A stretch of 64,000 nucleotides of DNA from Sulfurimonas denitrificans DSM 1251 (GCF_000012965.1 NC_007575.1:930001-994000); one strand, 5' to 3'; counted from the first letter of the stretch, positions 8,980-20,496 are shown. The notes: generated by a model not told the origin, from the letters alone. A program made the numbers and translations.

Positions 8980-9216
8980 ATGCTACATGAATACCGTGAT
9001 ATCATAACTCATATGAAAGAGAGTGGAAATGAAAATGCTCATTTTTTAAGAATCTTCAACAAGCATAATGAACTAGATGACAAGATAATAAAAGCTGAAA
9101 AAAATGAAATTATACTTACAGATTTGGAAATTGAGACTCTTAAAAAAGAGAAACTAATGCTTAAAGATGAGGCTTACTCTATTCTTGTAAAATACAAAAA
9201 AGAGCACAATCTATAA
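8980..9216 (+). CDS. DUF465 (YdcH-like) small coiled-coil protein
   Basis: This 78-residue, charged, helical protein shows the DUF465 pattern: an N-terminal HMKESGNENAHFLRIFNKHNE followed by a heptad-rich segment and LKKEKLMLKDEAYSIL. Members are small cytoplasmic proteins of unknown function. The start has a clear AAGGAAAT site upstream and a -10-like TATGATAATATT in the gap. It ends inside a hairpin shared with the opposing tgt gene. Confidence 0.8.
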   Translation: MLHEYRDIITHMKESGNENAHFLRIFNKHNELDDKIIKAEKNEIILTDLEIETLKKEKLMLKDEAYSILVKYKKEHNL

Positions 9217-9233
9217 TCCATCATTATGATGGA

Positions 9234-9235
<2 letters not shown>
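9215..9235. terminator. Hairpin between DUF465 gene and tgt
   Basis: A perfect 10-bp inverted repeat (AATCCATCAT / ATGATGGATT) with a single central base overlaps both convergent stop codons. It can form a hairpin on either strand. The T-runs are short, so termination strength is uncertain. Confidence 0.55.
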
Positions 9236-10680
<1,445 letters not shown>

Positions 10681-11247
10681 ATGGCAACTATTGGAATGGG
10701 TGATATCAAAAAGAATATTCGTCTTATTATTGGTGAAGTACCTTGTAAAGTTATTGAGTTTCAACATGTAAAACCAGGTAAAGGTGCTGCATTTGTTCGT
10801 ATGAAAGCGAAGAGTTTTCTTAATGGAAGAGTTTTTGAGAAGACTGTCCATGCTGGGGATAAGTTTGAAGTTCCTGAGATAACTTTTAAAACTATGCAGT
10901 ATCTTTATGATGATGGCGAGCAGTATCAGTTTATGGATAATGATAGTTATGAGCAGATTGGTCTTAGCTATGAGCAGTGCGATGACGCTTCAAAATGGTT
11001 TAAAGATGGAATCCAAGTTGATATGATTTTTTACAAAGGAAATGCCATCTCTGTAAGTGCTCCTGAAGTTATGGAACTACTTATCACAGATACTCCTCCA
11101 AACTTCAAAGGTGATACTTCAAGTGGAAGTAAGAAACCTGCAACGCTAGAGACTGGCGCAGTTGTTCAAGTACCTTACCATGTTCTTGAGGGCGACACAA
11201 TCAGAGTAAATACTGTTGATTGTGAATATCTAGAAAAAGTAAAATAA
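10681..11247 (+). CDS. efp: Elongation factor P
   Basis: EF-P binds ribosomes stalled at consecutive prolines and promotes peptide-bond formation. The 188-residue protein has the three OB/KOW-like domains and the tip loop HVKPGKGAAFVRMK, with a lysine at the usual modification position. It ends in the typical VVQVPYHVLEGDTIRVNT followed by CEYLEKVK. Standing alone, it is followed by a hairpin. The FecR-domain protein at 31873-35619 has a polyproline tract that would need EF-P for efficient translation. Confidence 0.97.
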   Translation: MATIGMGDIKKNIRLIIGEVPCKVIEFQHVKPGKGAAFVRMKAKSFLNGRVFEKTVHAGDKFEVPEITFKTMQYLYDDGEQYQFMDNDSYEQIGLSYEQCDDASKWFKDGIQVDMIFYKGNAISVSAPEVMELLITDTPPNFKGDTSSGSKKPATLETGAVVQVPYHVLEGDTIRVNTVDCEYLEKVK

Positions 11248-11263
11248 CTACTTTTATATAGTT

Positions 11264-11287
11264 CTGATACGATAACTTTCGTATCAG
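11264..11287 (+). terminator. Hairpin downstream of efp
   Basis: A perfect 9-bp stem (CTGATACGA / TCGTATCAG) with a 6-base loop lies 17 bases after the efp stop. It is followed by AT-rich sequence rather than a clean T-run, so it may be an intrinsic terminator or an mRNA 3' stabiliser. Confidence 0.55.
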
Positions 11288-11385
11288 TATCTAAAAATCT
11301 CTAATTTAACTTAAATTAAGTAAAAAAAAATAATTAATAGATATAATAAATTTTTTCTTAAATAATTTTATATTTGGATTTTAAT

Positions 11386-13932
11386 ATGCCTAAAACATTA
11401 AAAAATTTTATATTTTCAATTAACATCGTTTTGCTCTCGTCCCTCTTTATAGTTGTTTTACTCTTTACCTCATATCTTCATACTAAATTAGCACAAGAAA
11501 ATGCAATAAAACACTCAAATATAGTTTCAAATCAGATATTCTCATCTATGTATCAAGTTATGAAAAAAGGGTGGAGCAGAGAAGATTTAAATGAGTTTAT
11601 GTACTCTATAGAAGAGAATTTTGATGATAGTTACTCTGTTAATATCTATCGTGGAGATAAAATCAAAGAGCTCTTTGGTGAAGTTGAAGAGAAACAAAAA
11701 GATGATCTAGCTGCTTCTGTAATGAAAAGTGGTAAAAAATTTACATCTAGCGATATGGGGAAACTTAGAAATATTTTGCCATTAATTGCAAAAACAGAGT
11801 GCTTAAGCTGTCATGTTAATGCAAAAGAGGGAGATACGCTAGGTGTTATTGATGTTGAGCAGGATTTCGTTGAAATCATAAAAGAGACATTTTTAAATTA
11901 TGTCTATTTTTTCCTTATTGTTCTGCCTATATTTATCTTAGGAGCGTATATTAGCTCTAGATATACTACTTCAAAGATAACTGATTCACTCAAACTCTTT
12001 AACGCAAAAGTGGAGGGAATTAACTCACTTAATGATTTTAAAGAGTTTGATCCTACTGAGATTGACCTTAGATTTGATGAAGTTAATGCAATTATAATTA
12101 ATGTCAATGAACTGGCTAAAAAACTAAGAACAATTGCAGTTGATAAAGACCTCTTAGAGTTTGAGGTACAGCTTTTGGATAAGTTTATAATCACCTCAGA
12201 GGTTGTAAGGGATTGGCGTGATTTTATAAATGAGCTCTTAATTGATATAAATAAAGTTATGCAGACATATACTCTTATGACTATTTTTAGAATTGGAGAC
12301 GATCAGTTTGAAGTTGATATTTTTTGGCATGGAATACCAGATTTAGATGTCAAAGAGAAGTTTGAAGAGTATGTAAGGGTATCGGTTGAGAGTAGCAACC
12401 ACTTTTTAGGATATACAGACTATACAATTCGTCACAACATATCTGAATACAAGATGCATATAGATATAAAAGATTATGAAAAATTTGCGCATAGAACAAA
12501 ATCGTTATTTTTAGATACTCCTAAAATAGGCGGTATAGTTGGGTTGAGTGTCCAATCAGAGATGGCATCAGATCCAATAAAACATATAGTAATTGATAGT
12601 ATTTTGACAACTATGGCAAATCTTGTTGGAAGCGTTAAAGCCATAAATAAATATACAAACGATTTGGAATATTATGCTGCGCATGATCCGCTAACATCTC
12701 TCTTTAACCAGAGAGTTTTTATAGACTTTTTAGAGTATGAGATAAAGCGTGCAGAGTCACATAACTATGAGTTTGCTCTTATGGTTATAGATTGCGATAA
12801 CTTTAAACCGATAAATGATAAATATGGGCATGCTTTTGGAGACCAATTTTTACAAGAGTTCTCAAGAGTTCTTTTTGAGTCAAAAAGAAATGAGGATATT
12901 CTATCTCGTTATGGCGGTGATGAGTTTACTTTGATTTTACCTGAATGCGGTTTGGAATGCGCTCTTGCTGTCGCACATAAAATTGCAAGAGCTATAGAGG
13001 ATTTTAAACTATTGACTGCGGATGGAAACTATACAGGAGTTACTGTCTCTATTGGAATATCTATATATCCAGAACATGCAAAAACTCAAAAAGAGTTATT
13101 TTTAATAGCTGATGGAATGATGTACAAAGCTAAAGAGGATGGCAAAAACAGCATAAGAGTTCCATCAGGCGATGATATTATATCTGTAGTAAAAGAGCAA
13201 AAAGCAAAGAGTGTACTTCTGATGGATGCTGTTGCAAATAATCGTATAGTTCCATATTTTCAACCTATTCAAACCACAGCGAGCGGCAAAAATGAAATTC
13301 ATGAACTTCTTATGAGAATAGAAGTAGATGGAAGGGTTGTATCTGCTTATGAGTTTATAGAGGTTGCTGAGAGCATGAGTATCATAAACCGTATGGATTT
13401 AATGGTTATAGAAAATGCGTTTATTAAAATTAAACAAGAGAATTACAGTGGTATCTTATTTATAAACCTCTCTCCTAAATCTTTGGTTGTTGGCAATTAT
13501 GCAGATGCTATTACTAAGCTTATAAAAGAGTATGATATTTCAAAAGACAATATTGTTTTTGAAATTACTGAGAGAGAGACTGTTAAAAACTTCTCACTTT
13601 TAGAAAAATTTGTAATAAATCTTAAAATGGCTGGTTATAAATTTGCTATTGATGATTTTGGATCTGGATTTTCATCGTTTCACTATATTAAGAAGTTTCC
13701 TATTGATTATCTTAAAATTGATGGTGAGTTTATTATCAATATCAATAAAGATAAAAAAGACAGAGCTTTTGTAAATAGTATCTTAACTCTTGCAAAAGAG
13801 CTAAATGTTAAGACTGTTGCAGAGTATGTTGAGGATGAAGAGATAGTTAAAACACTAAGAGAAATGGGTGTTGATTATCTTCAAGGTTTCCACATAGGAA
13901 GACCGCAAAAGAGCTTTACAATCAGAGATTAA
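11386..13932 (+). CDS. Membrane GGDEF/EAL protein with a periplasmic c-heme motif
   Basis: This 848-residue protein is taken from the ATG at 11386. TM helix 1 is at about residues 8-30. A periplasmic sensor domain follows, with a c-type heme motif CLSCH at 139-143, then TM helix 2 at about 172-192 and a long linker. The GGDEF domain has YGGDEF near 509-514, and the C-terminal EAL-type domain has NLSPKSL, FEITERE, IDDFGSGFSSFHY, KIDGEF and VAEYVEDEE. GGDEF domains make cyclic di-GMP and EAL domains cleave it. The cyclase signature is intact. The EAL signature is ELL here (HELLMRI), with its Glu kept, so phosphodiesterase activity is uncertain. The heme motif suggests redox or gas sensing in the periplasm. 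Confidence 0.9.
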   Translation: MPKTLKNFIFSINIVLLSSLFIVVLLFTSYLHTKLAQENAIKHSNIVSNQIFSSMYQVMKKGWSREDLNEFMYSIEENFDDSYSVNIYRGDKIKELFGEVEEKQKDDLAASVMKSGKKFTSSDMGKLRNILPLIAKTECLSCHVNAKEGDTLGVIDVEQDFVEIIKETFLNYVYFFLIVLPIFILGAYISSRYTTSKITDSLKLFNAKVEGINSLNDFKEFDPTEIDLRFDEVNAIIINVNELAKKLRTIAVDKDLLEFEVQLLDKFIITSEVVRDWRDFINELLIDINKVMQTYTLMTIFRIGDDQFEVDIFWHGIPDLDVKEKFEEYVRVSVESSNHFLGYTDYTIRHNISEYKMHIDIKDYEKFAHRTKSLFLDTPKIGGIVGLSVQSEMASDPIKHIVIDSILTTMANLVGSVKAINKYTNDLEYYAAHDPLTSLFNQRVFIDFLEYEIKRAESHNYEFALMVIDCDNFKPINDKYGHAFGDQFLQEFSRVLFESKRNEDILSRYGGDEFTLILPECGLECALAVAHKIARAIEDFKLLTADGNYTGVTVSIGISIYPEHAKTQKELFLIADGMMYKAKEDGKNSIRVPSGDDIISVVKEQKAKSVLLMDAVANNRIVPYFQPIQTTASGKNEIHELLMRIEVDGRVVSAYEFIEVAESMSIINRMDLMVIENAFIKIKQENYSGILFINLSPKSLVVGNYADAITKLIKEYDISKDNIVFEITERETVKNFSLLEKFVINLKMAGYKFAIDDFGSGFSSFHYIKKFPIDYLKIDGEFIININKDKKDRAFVNSILTLAKELNVKTVAEYVEDEEIVKTLREMGVDYLQGFHIGRPQKSFTIRD

Positions 13933-13987
13933 ACTCATTTTTACTATAATCATAAGCTTTAAACAATAAGTAAAAAAGGTTATAAAA

Positions 13988-16900
13988 ATGAGTCCTCAAC
14001 CATTTACCCATCTCCATCTTCATACAGAATACTCTCTTCTTGATGGTGCAAATAAACTAACAAATTTGGTAAAGCAGGTAAAAGAGCTTGGTATGACGAG
14101 TGTTGCTATGACAGATCATGGCAATATGTTTGGAGCGATTGATTTTTATCAGCAGATGCGAGCCGCTGGGATAAAGCCTATTATCGGGATGGAAGGTTAC
14201 ATTCATAATGGCGGGAGCATGGATGATAAAAGCTCAAAGCAGAGATTTCATATCTGTCTGTTTGCAAAAAACCAAAAAGGTTATGAAAATCTCATGTACC
14301 TCTCTTCAAAAGCTTTCATAGAGGGCTTTTACTACTTCCCACGTATAAATAAAAATGAGCTAAGAGCGCATAGTGAGGGGCTTATATGCACCTCTGCATG
14401 TCTTCAAGGCGAGGTAAATTGGCACCTAAACCTATCAAATGAGAGAAATGTTAAAAACGGCGCTCTTGGATATGATGGTGCAAAAGCCGTTGCTCTGGAG
14501 TACAAAGAGATATTTGGGGATGATTTTTATTTAGAGCTTATGCGTCATGGGATTGGCGATCAGCTCTTTATAGATGAGCAGGTGTTAAAACTATCTAAAG
14601 AGTTAGATATAAAAGTAGTAGCTACAAATGATACACACTATACATTTGCAGAAGATGCACAGTATCATGAAGCTTTTATGTGTATAGGAATGAATAAACT
14701 CTACGACGACCCAAACCGTATGCGTCACTCTGTTCATGAGTTTTATCTAAAGAGCCCAGCACAGATGGCGATGCTTTTTGCAGATATTCCTGAAGCTATT
14801 GAACATACACAAGAGATAGTTGAGAAGTGCAACTTAGAGCTAAAATTGGGCGACCCAGTTCCTCCAAACTTTAAATTTTCTGCAGAGTATGCACGAAATG
14901 ATGGGTTAGAGATAAATGGTAGTGATAAGAATGAGATTGATGCTGAGTATTTTGTTTACCGCTGCAAAATAGGGCTTGAGCATCGTTTAGCACATGTAGC
15001 CGAGGAGAAACATCAAGAGTATAGAGATAGATTAGATTTTGAGATGAATGTCATAAACTCTATGAAGTTTCCTGGTTACATGTTAATCGTTTGGGATTTT
15101 GTCAAAGTTGCCAAAGAGAAGGGCATTGCCGTTGGTCCAGGGCGAGGAAGTGCGGCTGGGAGTTTGGTTGCTTATTCGCTTGAGATTACAGATATTGACC
15201 CGATGAAGTATGATTTGCTTTTTGAGAGATTTTTAAATCCTGAGCGTGTAAGTATGCCCGATATCGATATGGACTTTATGCAGGCTCGTCGAGGTGAAGT
15301 AATAGATTATGTGGTAGAGAAATATGGACGAAATCAAGTAGCGCAAATTATCACTTTTGGTTCACTTTTGGCAAAAGGAGTAATCCGTGATGTTGCTAGA
15401 GTTTTGGATATGCCACTCTCAGAGGCTGACAAAATGGCAAAACTCGTTCCCGATGAGCTTGGAATCACGCTAAATGGAAGAACAAAAAATGGAGAGTTTA
15501 TAGCTGGAGCTTTTCAAAAAGAGCCAAAATTAAAAGAGTTAATAGATAGTGATGCAAATGCTGCAAGAGTTTGGGAGTTTGCAAAAAAACTTGAAGGATT
15601 AAAGAGAAATTCTGGTATTCATGCCGCTGGAGTAGTTATATCAAACGAAGAGTTATGGAAAAAAACGCCTATTTATAAGCCCTCAGGCGAGGATGTTTTT
15701 GTAACTCAGTACTCTCTAAACTACCTTGAAGATGTTGATTTAATCAAGTTTGACTTCTTGGGTTTAAAAACTCTTGATGTAATCGATAACGCTATCAAGC
15801 TTATAAAGTTTCGTTACAACAAAGATGTGATTTGGCACGAGATAGATGAGAATGACCCTAAGGTTTATGATGTGATTCGCGGTGGAAATACGGTTGGAAT
15901 GTTTCAGATAGAGAGCTCTGGTATGCAGGATTTAAATAAGCAGCTAAAACCAGATAGTTTTGAGGATTTAATTGCGGTTTTAGCACTTTACAGACCTGGA
16001 CCGATGGAGTCTGGAATGCTTAAAAGTTTTATAGAAAGAAAGCACGGCAGAGAGAAGATAGAATATACTTTTGATAGTATGGAGCCTATTCTTAAAAATA
16101 CTTACGGAGTCATCGTTTATCAAGAACAGGTAATGCAGATAGTTCAAACTGTGGGCGGATTTTCTCTTGGTTACTCAGATATTATTCGTCGTTCCATGGG
16201 TAAGAAAAAAGATATGTCTGTTTATAACGACGAATTTGCAAAGGGAGCGCAGAGTCAAGGACTTGACTACGCTGAGGCTTCAAAACTCTTTGATATAATC
16301 GAAAAGTTTGCTGGGTACGGTTTTAACAAATCTCACTCTGCTGCTTATGCGATGATTACATTTCAGACTGCATGGCTAAAGACATACTATCCAAACGAGT
16401 TTATGGCGGCACTTCTTACATCAGACAAAGATAACACCGATAAGGTTGTGCGCTATATTGATGAAACAAAAAGAATGGGTATTGAGCTATCGCCTCCAGA
16501 CATTTGTGACTCACAACTTGAGTTTTCTGCAATTACAAAAGATAATAGAGAGATAGTTCTCTTTGGTTTAGGTGCTATAAAAGGTGTTGGTGAGGCAGCA
16601 GTTTTATCCATTCTCGAGACAAGAGCAGATGGCGGAGAGTTTAAATCACTAGAAGATTTTGTAAATAGAATTGAGCCATCAAAGGTAAATAAAAGAGTAG
16701 TTGAGTCCATAATTAAAGCTGGTGGTTTTGATAGATTTGGATTCTCAAGAAAAGCTCTGCTAGATCAGATAGAAAAGATAGTTGACACTGCAAAAGATGC
16801 CTCTATGGCTAAAAAAAATGCAGTTGGAAGTCTTTTTGGAGATGATAGTGAGATAACAAGCGTTGAGCTAAAACTGAGTAATTCGCCAGAGTATGAGCTA

Positions 16901-17548
16901 AAAGAGATTTTAGAGTTTGAAAAAGAGACTATCGGTTTTTATATTTCAGGTCATCCGCTAGATGAGTTTAGAGATAAATTAGATGAGTTGGATTATACGC
17001 TCTCCTCAGAACTTGAGAGCGTAAAAGATGGTACCTATGCTATTTTTATAGGCAAAATTGAAGAGATAGTTAAAAAAACATCTAAAAAAGGGTCTCAATT
17101 TGGCATAGTAAATCTTATGGATTTTCATGGAAATATTGAGCTTATGCTGTTTTCAGACAAAGTTGATGAACTCCAATCAATGAACTTAAACGAGCCAATA
17201 GCCTTTAAGGTAAAGGTAACTCACACAGATATGTTTACAAGAACAAGTGTGAGCAAAATTATGACTCTTAAAGAGGCAAAAAAAGAGACACAAAAGACAA
17301 AAAAAGAGGTACGAGAAGCGCCGCTTGAACCGCAAGAGCCGATAAACCTTGCAATAAGATTAGATACAAACATGAGAGTTTTAGAAGATTTGTACCAACT
17401 AATTAGACAAAATTCAGGAAACAGAGAACTAAAAATCACGATAATATCAAAACTCCAAAACATAGTTATAGAATCAGCAATAAGAGTTGATTCAAAAATT
17501 ATCACTCTCTTAGAGGGCAATGAGAGTGTTGATATTTTAGTTTCATAG
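13988..17548 (+). CDS. dnaE: DNA polymerase III alpha subunit
   Basis: This is the 1186-residue C-family replicative polymerase. It has the N-terminal PHP domain (FTHLHLHTEYSLLDGANK), the palm motifs with catalytic aspartates (PGRGSAAGSLVAYSL and PDIDMDFM, near residues 380-435), the fingers stretch GYGFNKSHSAAYAMI, a helix-hairpin-helix region around residues 830-900 and the C-terminal OB domain. It is preceded by AAAAAGG and followed after 9 bases by a small membrane protein gene. Nothing is missing relative to the family. Confidence 0.98.
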   Translation: MSPQPFTHLHLHTEYSLLDGANKLTNLVKQVKELGMTSVAMTDHGNMFGAIDFYQQMRAAGIKPIIGMEGYIHNGGSMDDKSSKQRFHICLFAKNQKGYENLMYLSSKAFIEGFYYFPRINKNELRAHSEGLICTSACLQGEVNWHLNLSNERNVKNGALGYDGAKAVALEYKEIFGDDFYLELMRHGIGDQLFIDEQVLKLSKELDIKVVATNDTHYTFAEDAQYHEAFMCIGMNKLYDDPNRMRHSVHEFYLKSPAQMAMLFADIPEAIEHTQEIVEKCNLELKLGDPVPPNFKFSAEYARNDGLEINGSDKNEIDAEYFVYRCKIGLEHRLAHVAEEKHQEYRDRLDFEMNVINSMKFPGYMLIVWDFVKVAKEKGIAVGPGRGSAAGSLVAYSLEITDIDPMKYDLLFERFLNPERVSMPDIDMDFMQARRGEVIDYVVEKYGRNQVAQIITFGSLLAKGVIRDVARVLDMPLSEADKMAKLVPDELGITLNGRTKNGEFIAGAFQKEPKLKELIDSDANAARVWEFAKKLEGLKRNSGIHAAGVVISNEELWKKTPIYKPSGEDVFVTQYSLNYLEDVDLIKFDFLGLKTLDVIDNAIKLIKFRYNKDVIWHEIDENDPKVYDVIRGGNTVGMFQIESSGMQDLNKQLKPDSFEDLIAVLALYRPGPMESGMLKSFIERKHGREKIEYTFDSMEPILKNTYGVIVYQEQVMQIVQTVGGFSLGYSDIIRRSMGKKKDMSVYNDEFAKGAQSQGLDYAEASKLFDIIEKFAGYGFNKSHSAAYAMITFQTAWLKTYYPNEFMAALLTSDKDNTDKVVRYIDETKRMGIELSPPDICDSQLEFSAITKDNREIVLFGLGAIKGVGEAAVLSILETRADGGEFKSLEDFVNRIEPSKVNKRVVESIIKAGGFDRFGFSRKALLDQIEKIVDTAKDASMAKKNAVGSLFGDDSEITSVELKLSNSPEYELKEILEFEKETIGFYISGHPLDEFRDKLDELDYTLSSELESVKDGTYAIFIGKIEEIVKKTSKKGSQFGIVNLMDFHGNIELMLFSDKVDELQSMNLNEPIAFKVKVTHTDMFTRTSVSKIMTLKEAKKETQKTKKEVREAPLEPQEPINLAIRLDTNMRVLEDLYQLIRQNSGNRELKITIISKLQNIVIESAIRVDSKIITLLEGNESVDILVS

Positions 17549-17557
17549 AGGATAGAT

Positions 17558-17869
17558 ATGAGAGAGAAAATTAAAAGAAAAGCAAAAGAGATGGCTTCAA
17601 ATCCAAACACAAAAAAGGCACTTCTTTCAATGAAGCCAGAGAAGAATTTTTGGGGAATTAGCGGTGTGGTTATATTTCTTATACTTCCAGAAATTATTGC
17701 CTATATCTGGGGAGCGGATATTACTTTATATGCAAATAGAGAGCTTTTAGTAGCAGAAAGTTTTTTAGATAAACAGTACTTTGAGATGCTAATAATGCTC
17801 TTTGAAGATGGGATGAGTTATATAAATCTTCTCATTGGCATAGTGCTTTTTATTTGGCTTTTTTTCTAA
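17558..17869 (+). CDS. Small two-TM membrane protein of unknown function
   Basis: This 103-residue protein has a basic N-terminus (MREKIKRKAKEMASNPNTKK), one hydrophobic segment at about 33-55 (GISGVVIFLILPEIIAYIWG) and another at the C-terminus (INLLIGIVLFIWLFF). It starts 9 bases after dnaE with GAGGATAG upstream, and its stop overlaps the next start by one base (TAATG). Translational coupling with dnaE and the YggU-type gene is likely. I do not recognise the family. Confidence 0.7.
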   Translation: MREKIKRKAKEMASNPNTKKALLSMKPEKNFWGISGVVIFLILPEIIAYIWGADITLYANRELLVAESFLDKQYFEMLIMLFEDGMSYINLLIGIVLFIWLFF

Positions 17870-18174
17870 TGAAATCACGAGATTTGGAGCATCTTTTTTA
17901 TGAGTGGGATGGTGATGTTTTGGTTTTAAATATACTGGGAACCCCATCAGCAAAGAGAGATGTTATAGGCAAAGTAAGAGCAAACCAGCTAAAAGTAAGT
18001 GTTAGGGCGCAACCTGAGGGCGGAAAAGCAACGGACTATATGGTAGGCTTTTTAGCAAAAGAGTTTGGAGTTAGTGTCTCAAGCATAGAGGTAGTTTATG
18101 GACGAGAGAGTATCCACAAACAACTCCGCATAAAAGCACCAAAAAAGCTTCCAAATAGTATAGAATTTGAGTGA
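17869..18174 (+). CDS. DUF167/YggU-family protein
   Basis: This 101-residue protein starts at the ATG in the TAATG overlap with the upstream membrane protein. It shows the DUF167 core: LNILGTPSAKRDVIGKV, LKVSVRAQPEGGKATDYMV, FLAKEFGVSVSSIEVVYG and KQLRIKAP. Members are small alpha/beta proteins of unknown biochemical role, common in bacteria. It is complete. Confidence 0.85.
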   Translation: MKSRDLEHLFYEWDGDVLVLNILGTPSAKRDVIGKVRANQLKVSVRAQPEGGKATDYMVGFLAKEFGVSVSSIEVVYGRESIHKQLRIKAPKKLPNSIEFE

Positions 18175-18198
18175 AAAAAAGAGATAGGAGATATTTAT

Positions 18199-19458
18199 AT
18201 GAATAGAGAAGATTTTAATGAAGGTTTACTAGGCTTTTTGGACGCTTCGCCGACTCCTTTTCATGCAACGCAAAATATGGCTGGGATGTTTGAAAATGCT
18301 GGATTTACAAGGCTTCATGAGGTTCAAAAGTGGAACTTAAAGCAAGGCGAGAAGTACTATGTTACTCGTAATGACTCCTCTATCATCGCTTTTACATATC
18401 CAAAAAGTAAAAACTATGTGATGATTGGAGCGCATACCGATTCGCCAAATCTGAAGCTAAAGCCAAATCCTGTTATAAAAGAGCATGGAGTTGTAAAGTT
18501 TGGGGTTGAGCCTTATGGCGGGGTTTTGTTAAATACTTGGTTTGATAGAGACCTCTCTTTGGCTGGGCGTATCTCTTATCTGGATTCACAAAACATGATA
18601 AAAGATTCTCTTGTAGATGCTAAAAAATCTATTGCAATTATCCCCTCTCTTGCGATTCATCTTGATCGTGAAGTAAATGAGAAGAAGAGCGTTAATGCAC
18701 AAACTGATATCTGCCCGATACTCTCAACTAACAAAGAGTTTAATTTTGAGAATTTTTTAAAATGGCTTTTAGTGAGTGGCGGAGCAGAGGATATAAAAGA
18801 GATATACGCAAATGAGCTTAGTTTTTATGATACTCAAAATGCCTCTTACATTGGGCTTGAGAGTGAGTTTATAGCCAGTGCAAGGCTGGATAATCTTCTT
18901 AGCTGTTATGTTGGGATGCTGTCTATTTGCAGTGTTGATGCTCTCTCTCCTATGCTTTTTATCGCAAGTGATCATGAAGAGGTTGGAAGCGAGTCGGCGA
19001 GTGGGGCAGGTGGGAGCTTTTTAGAGAGTACTCTAAAGAGGATGTTTAGCGATTTTGAAGAGTATACGCAGATGATTCGTTCCTCAATACTTATAAGTGC
19101 GGACAACGCTCATGCAGTGCATCCAAACTTTGCGAGTAAACATGATGCAAACCATGCACCGCTTATAAATGGTGGTGTTGTTATAAAGGTAAATGCAAAT
19201 CAGCGTTACGCTTCAAGCTCTAAAACGATTTCAAGGTTTATGAATGTTGCCTCATCTTTAGGTGAACCTATACAAAACTTCGTAACTAGAAGCGATATGG
19301 GATGTGGCTCTACCATCGGACCAATAACCGCTTCAAGGATTGGAATTGACACCATAGATATTGGGCTTCCAACTTACGCTATGCACTCAATTCGTGAGCT
19401 TTGCGGAAGTTATGATGCTTATAGTCTTTATAAAATTATCTTAGGATTTAGTGAGTAA
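18199..19458 (+). CDS. M18 family aminopeptidase
   Basis: This is a cytoplasmic di-zinc metallopeptidase that removes N-terminal residues. The 419-residue protein has the M18 motifs: IGAHTDSPNLKLKPNP (first zinc His/Asp), SARLDNLLSCYVGML (bridging Asp), SDHEEVGSESASGAG (catalytic Glu pair) and the C-terminal PTYAMHSIRELCGSYD (His ligand). It is full length. Its stop overlaps the flgS start by one base (TAATG). Confidence 0.93.
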   Translation: MNREDFNEGLLGFLDASPTPFHATQNMAGMFENAGFTRLHEVQKWNLKQGEKYYVTRNDSSIIAFTYPKSKNYVMIGAHTDSPNLKLKPNPVIKEHGVVKFGVEPYGGVLLNTWFDRDLSLAGRISYLDSQNMIKDSLVDAKKSIAIIPSLAIHLDREVNEKKSVNAQTDICPILSTNKEFNFENFLKWLLVSGGAEDIKEIYANELSFYDTQNASYIGLESEFIASARLDNLLSCYVGMLSICSVDALSPMLFIASDHEEVGSESASGAGGSFLESTLKRMFSDFEEYTQMIRSSILISADNAHAVHPNFASKHDANHAPLINGGVVIKVNANQRYASSSKTISRFMNVASSLGEPIQNFVTRSDMGCGSTIGPITASRIGIDTIDIGLPTYAMHSIRELCGSYDAYSLYKIILGFSE

Positions 19459-20441
19459 TGTCTGCGATTTCTTCAGAAGAGTTAAATCTTTTAATAGAGC
19501 AGACATACAAGGTTGAAAAAGAGTTTAGTGAGTTAAGGGCCTCTTACATGCATCTTCAAGATACTGTTGAAGAGGTTGTAGAATTTCTGCCAAATGCGAT
19601 TTGGATTTTGGATAAAAACGGAGATATATTCTTACAAAACTCTCAAGCAAAATCACTTGGTAAACTTTTTTTGCTCTTAGAGTCTAAAAAAAATGATTAT
19701 GAGGTCACTTTTAACACAAAATCTTATCTGGTTAAAAGCTCTTCTTACAAAGAGAAGATAATGCTAAGTGCCACTGATATAACAGAGCAAAAAAGAAAAG
19801 AGAACTTAGCTATTATGGGGCAGATGGCAGCGCATCTCTCTCATGAGATACGCAATCCAATAGGCTCTATTTCACTTCTTAGTTCAACTCTAAAAAAAAG
19901 AGTAATGCCAGAGAATATCGCTATTGTAGAAGAGATACAAAAATCGGTTTCTAGAATTGAGCGTATTATAAAAGCTACTCTTATGTTCTCTAAAGGTGTA
20001 CATGCAAATAAAGCATCTTTCATGTGGGGCGAGCTTCAAGATGCACTTAACATGTCGGTGGGATATTATGGTTATACAAAAGAGATAACATTTATATTTC
20101 CAGAGAAAAATTTTGAGATAAATGCAGATAAGGATCTTCTTGAGATGCTCTTTTCTAACTTTTTAACAAATGCCATAGATGCTATAGAACTCGATGATAA
20201 CGAGAGTGGAGAGGTTGAGATGGTTTATGATAGAGATGAAAAATTTCATAAGTTTCGCATCTATGACAGCGGTATCATGATAGAGAATACAAAAGAGCTT
20301 TTTGAGGCATTTAAAAGTACAAAAGTAAAAGGAAATGGCTTAGGTTTAGTACTCTCACGCCAGATAGCATCTGCACATGGAGGAAGTGTGGAATTTCTTC
20401 TTGGAGATAGAAAAGGCTTTGAGATAAAACTTGCTATATGA
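19458..20441 (+). CDS. flgS: FlgS-like flagellar sensor histidine kinase
   Basis: This soluble kinase has 327 residues and no membrane helix. It has a coiled N-terminus, a PAS-like segment (FLPNAIWILDKNGDIFLQNS), a dimerisation/phosphoacceptor helix with MAAHLSHEIRNPIGSISLLSS (His near residue 129) and a HATPase domain ending GLGLVLSRQIASAHGGSVEF. In Campylobacter and Helicobacter, FlgS phosphorylates FlgR to switch on sigma54-dependent flagellar genes. The extended H-box with LSHEIRNPIGSISLL is characteristic of that family. No partner regulator is adjacent, as in H. pylori. Confidence 0.8.
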   Translation: MSAISSEELNLLIEQTYKVEKEFSELRASYMHLQDTVEEVVEFLPNAIWILDKNGDIFLQNSQAKSLGKLFLLLESKKNDYEVTFNTKSYLVKSSSYKEKIMLSATDITEQKRKENLAIMGQMAAHLSHEIRNPIGSISLLSSTLKKRVMPENIAIVEEIQKSVSRIERIIKATLMFSKGVHANKASFMWGELQDALNMSVGYYGYTKEITFIFPEKNFEINADKDLLEMLFSNFLTNAIDAIELDDNESGEVEMVYDRDEKFHKFRIYDSGIMIENTKELFEAFKSTKVKGNGLGLVLSRQIASAHGGSVEFLLGDRKGFEIKLAI

Positions 20442-20496
20442 CAAGTTTTTAAGCGTTTAAGAGTGATAAAATAAGTTTTTAAAAAAGGAGAATAAA

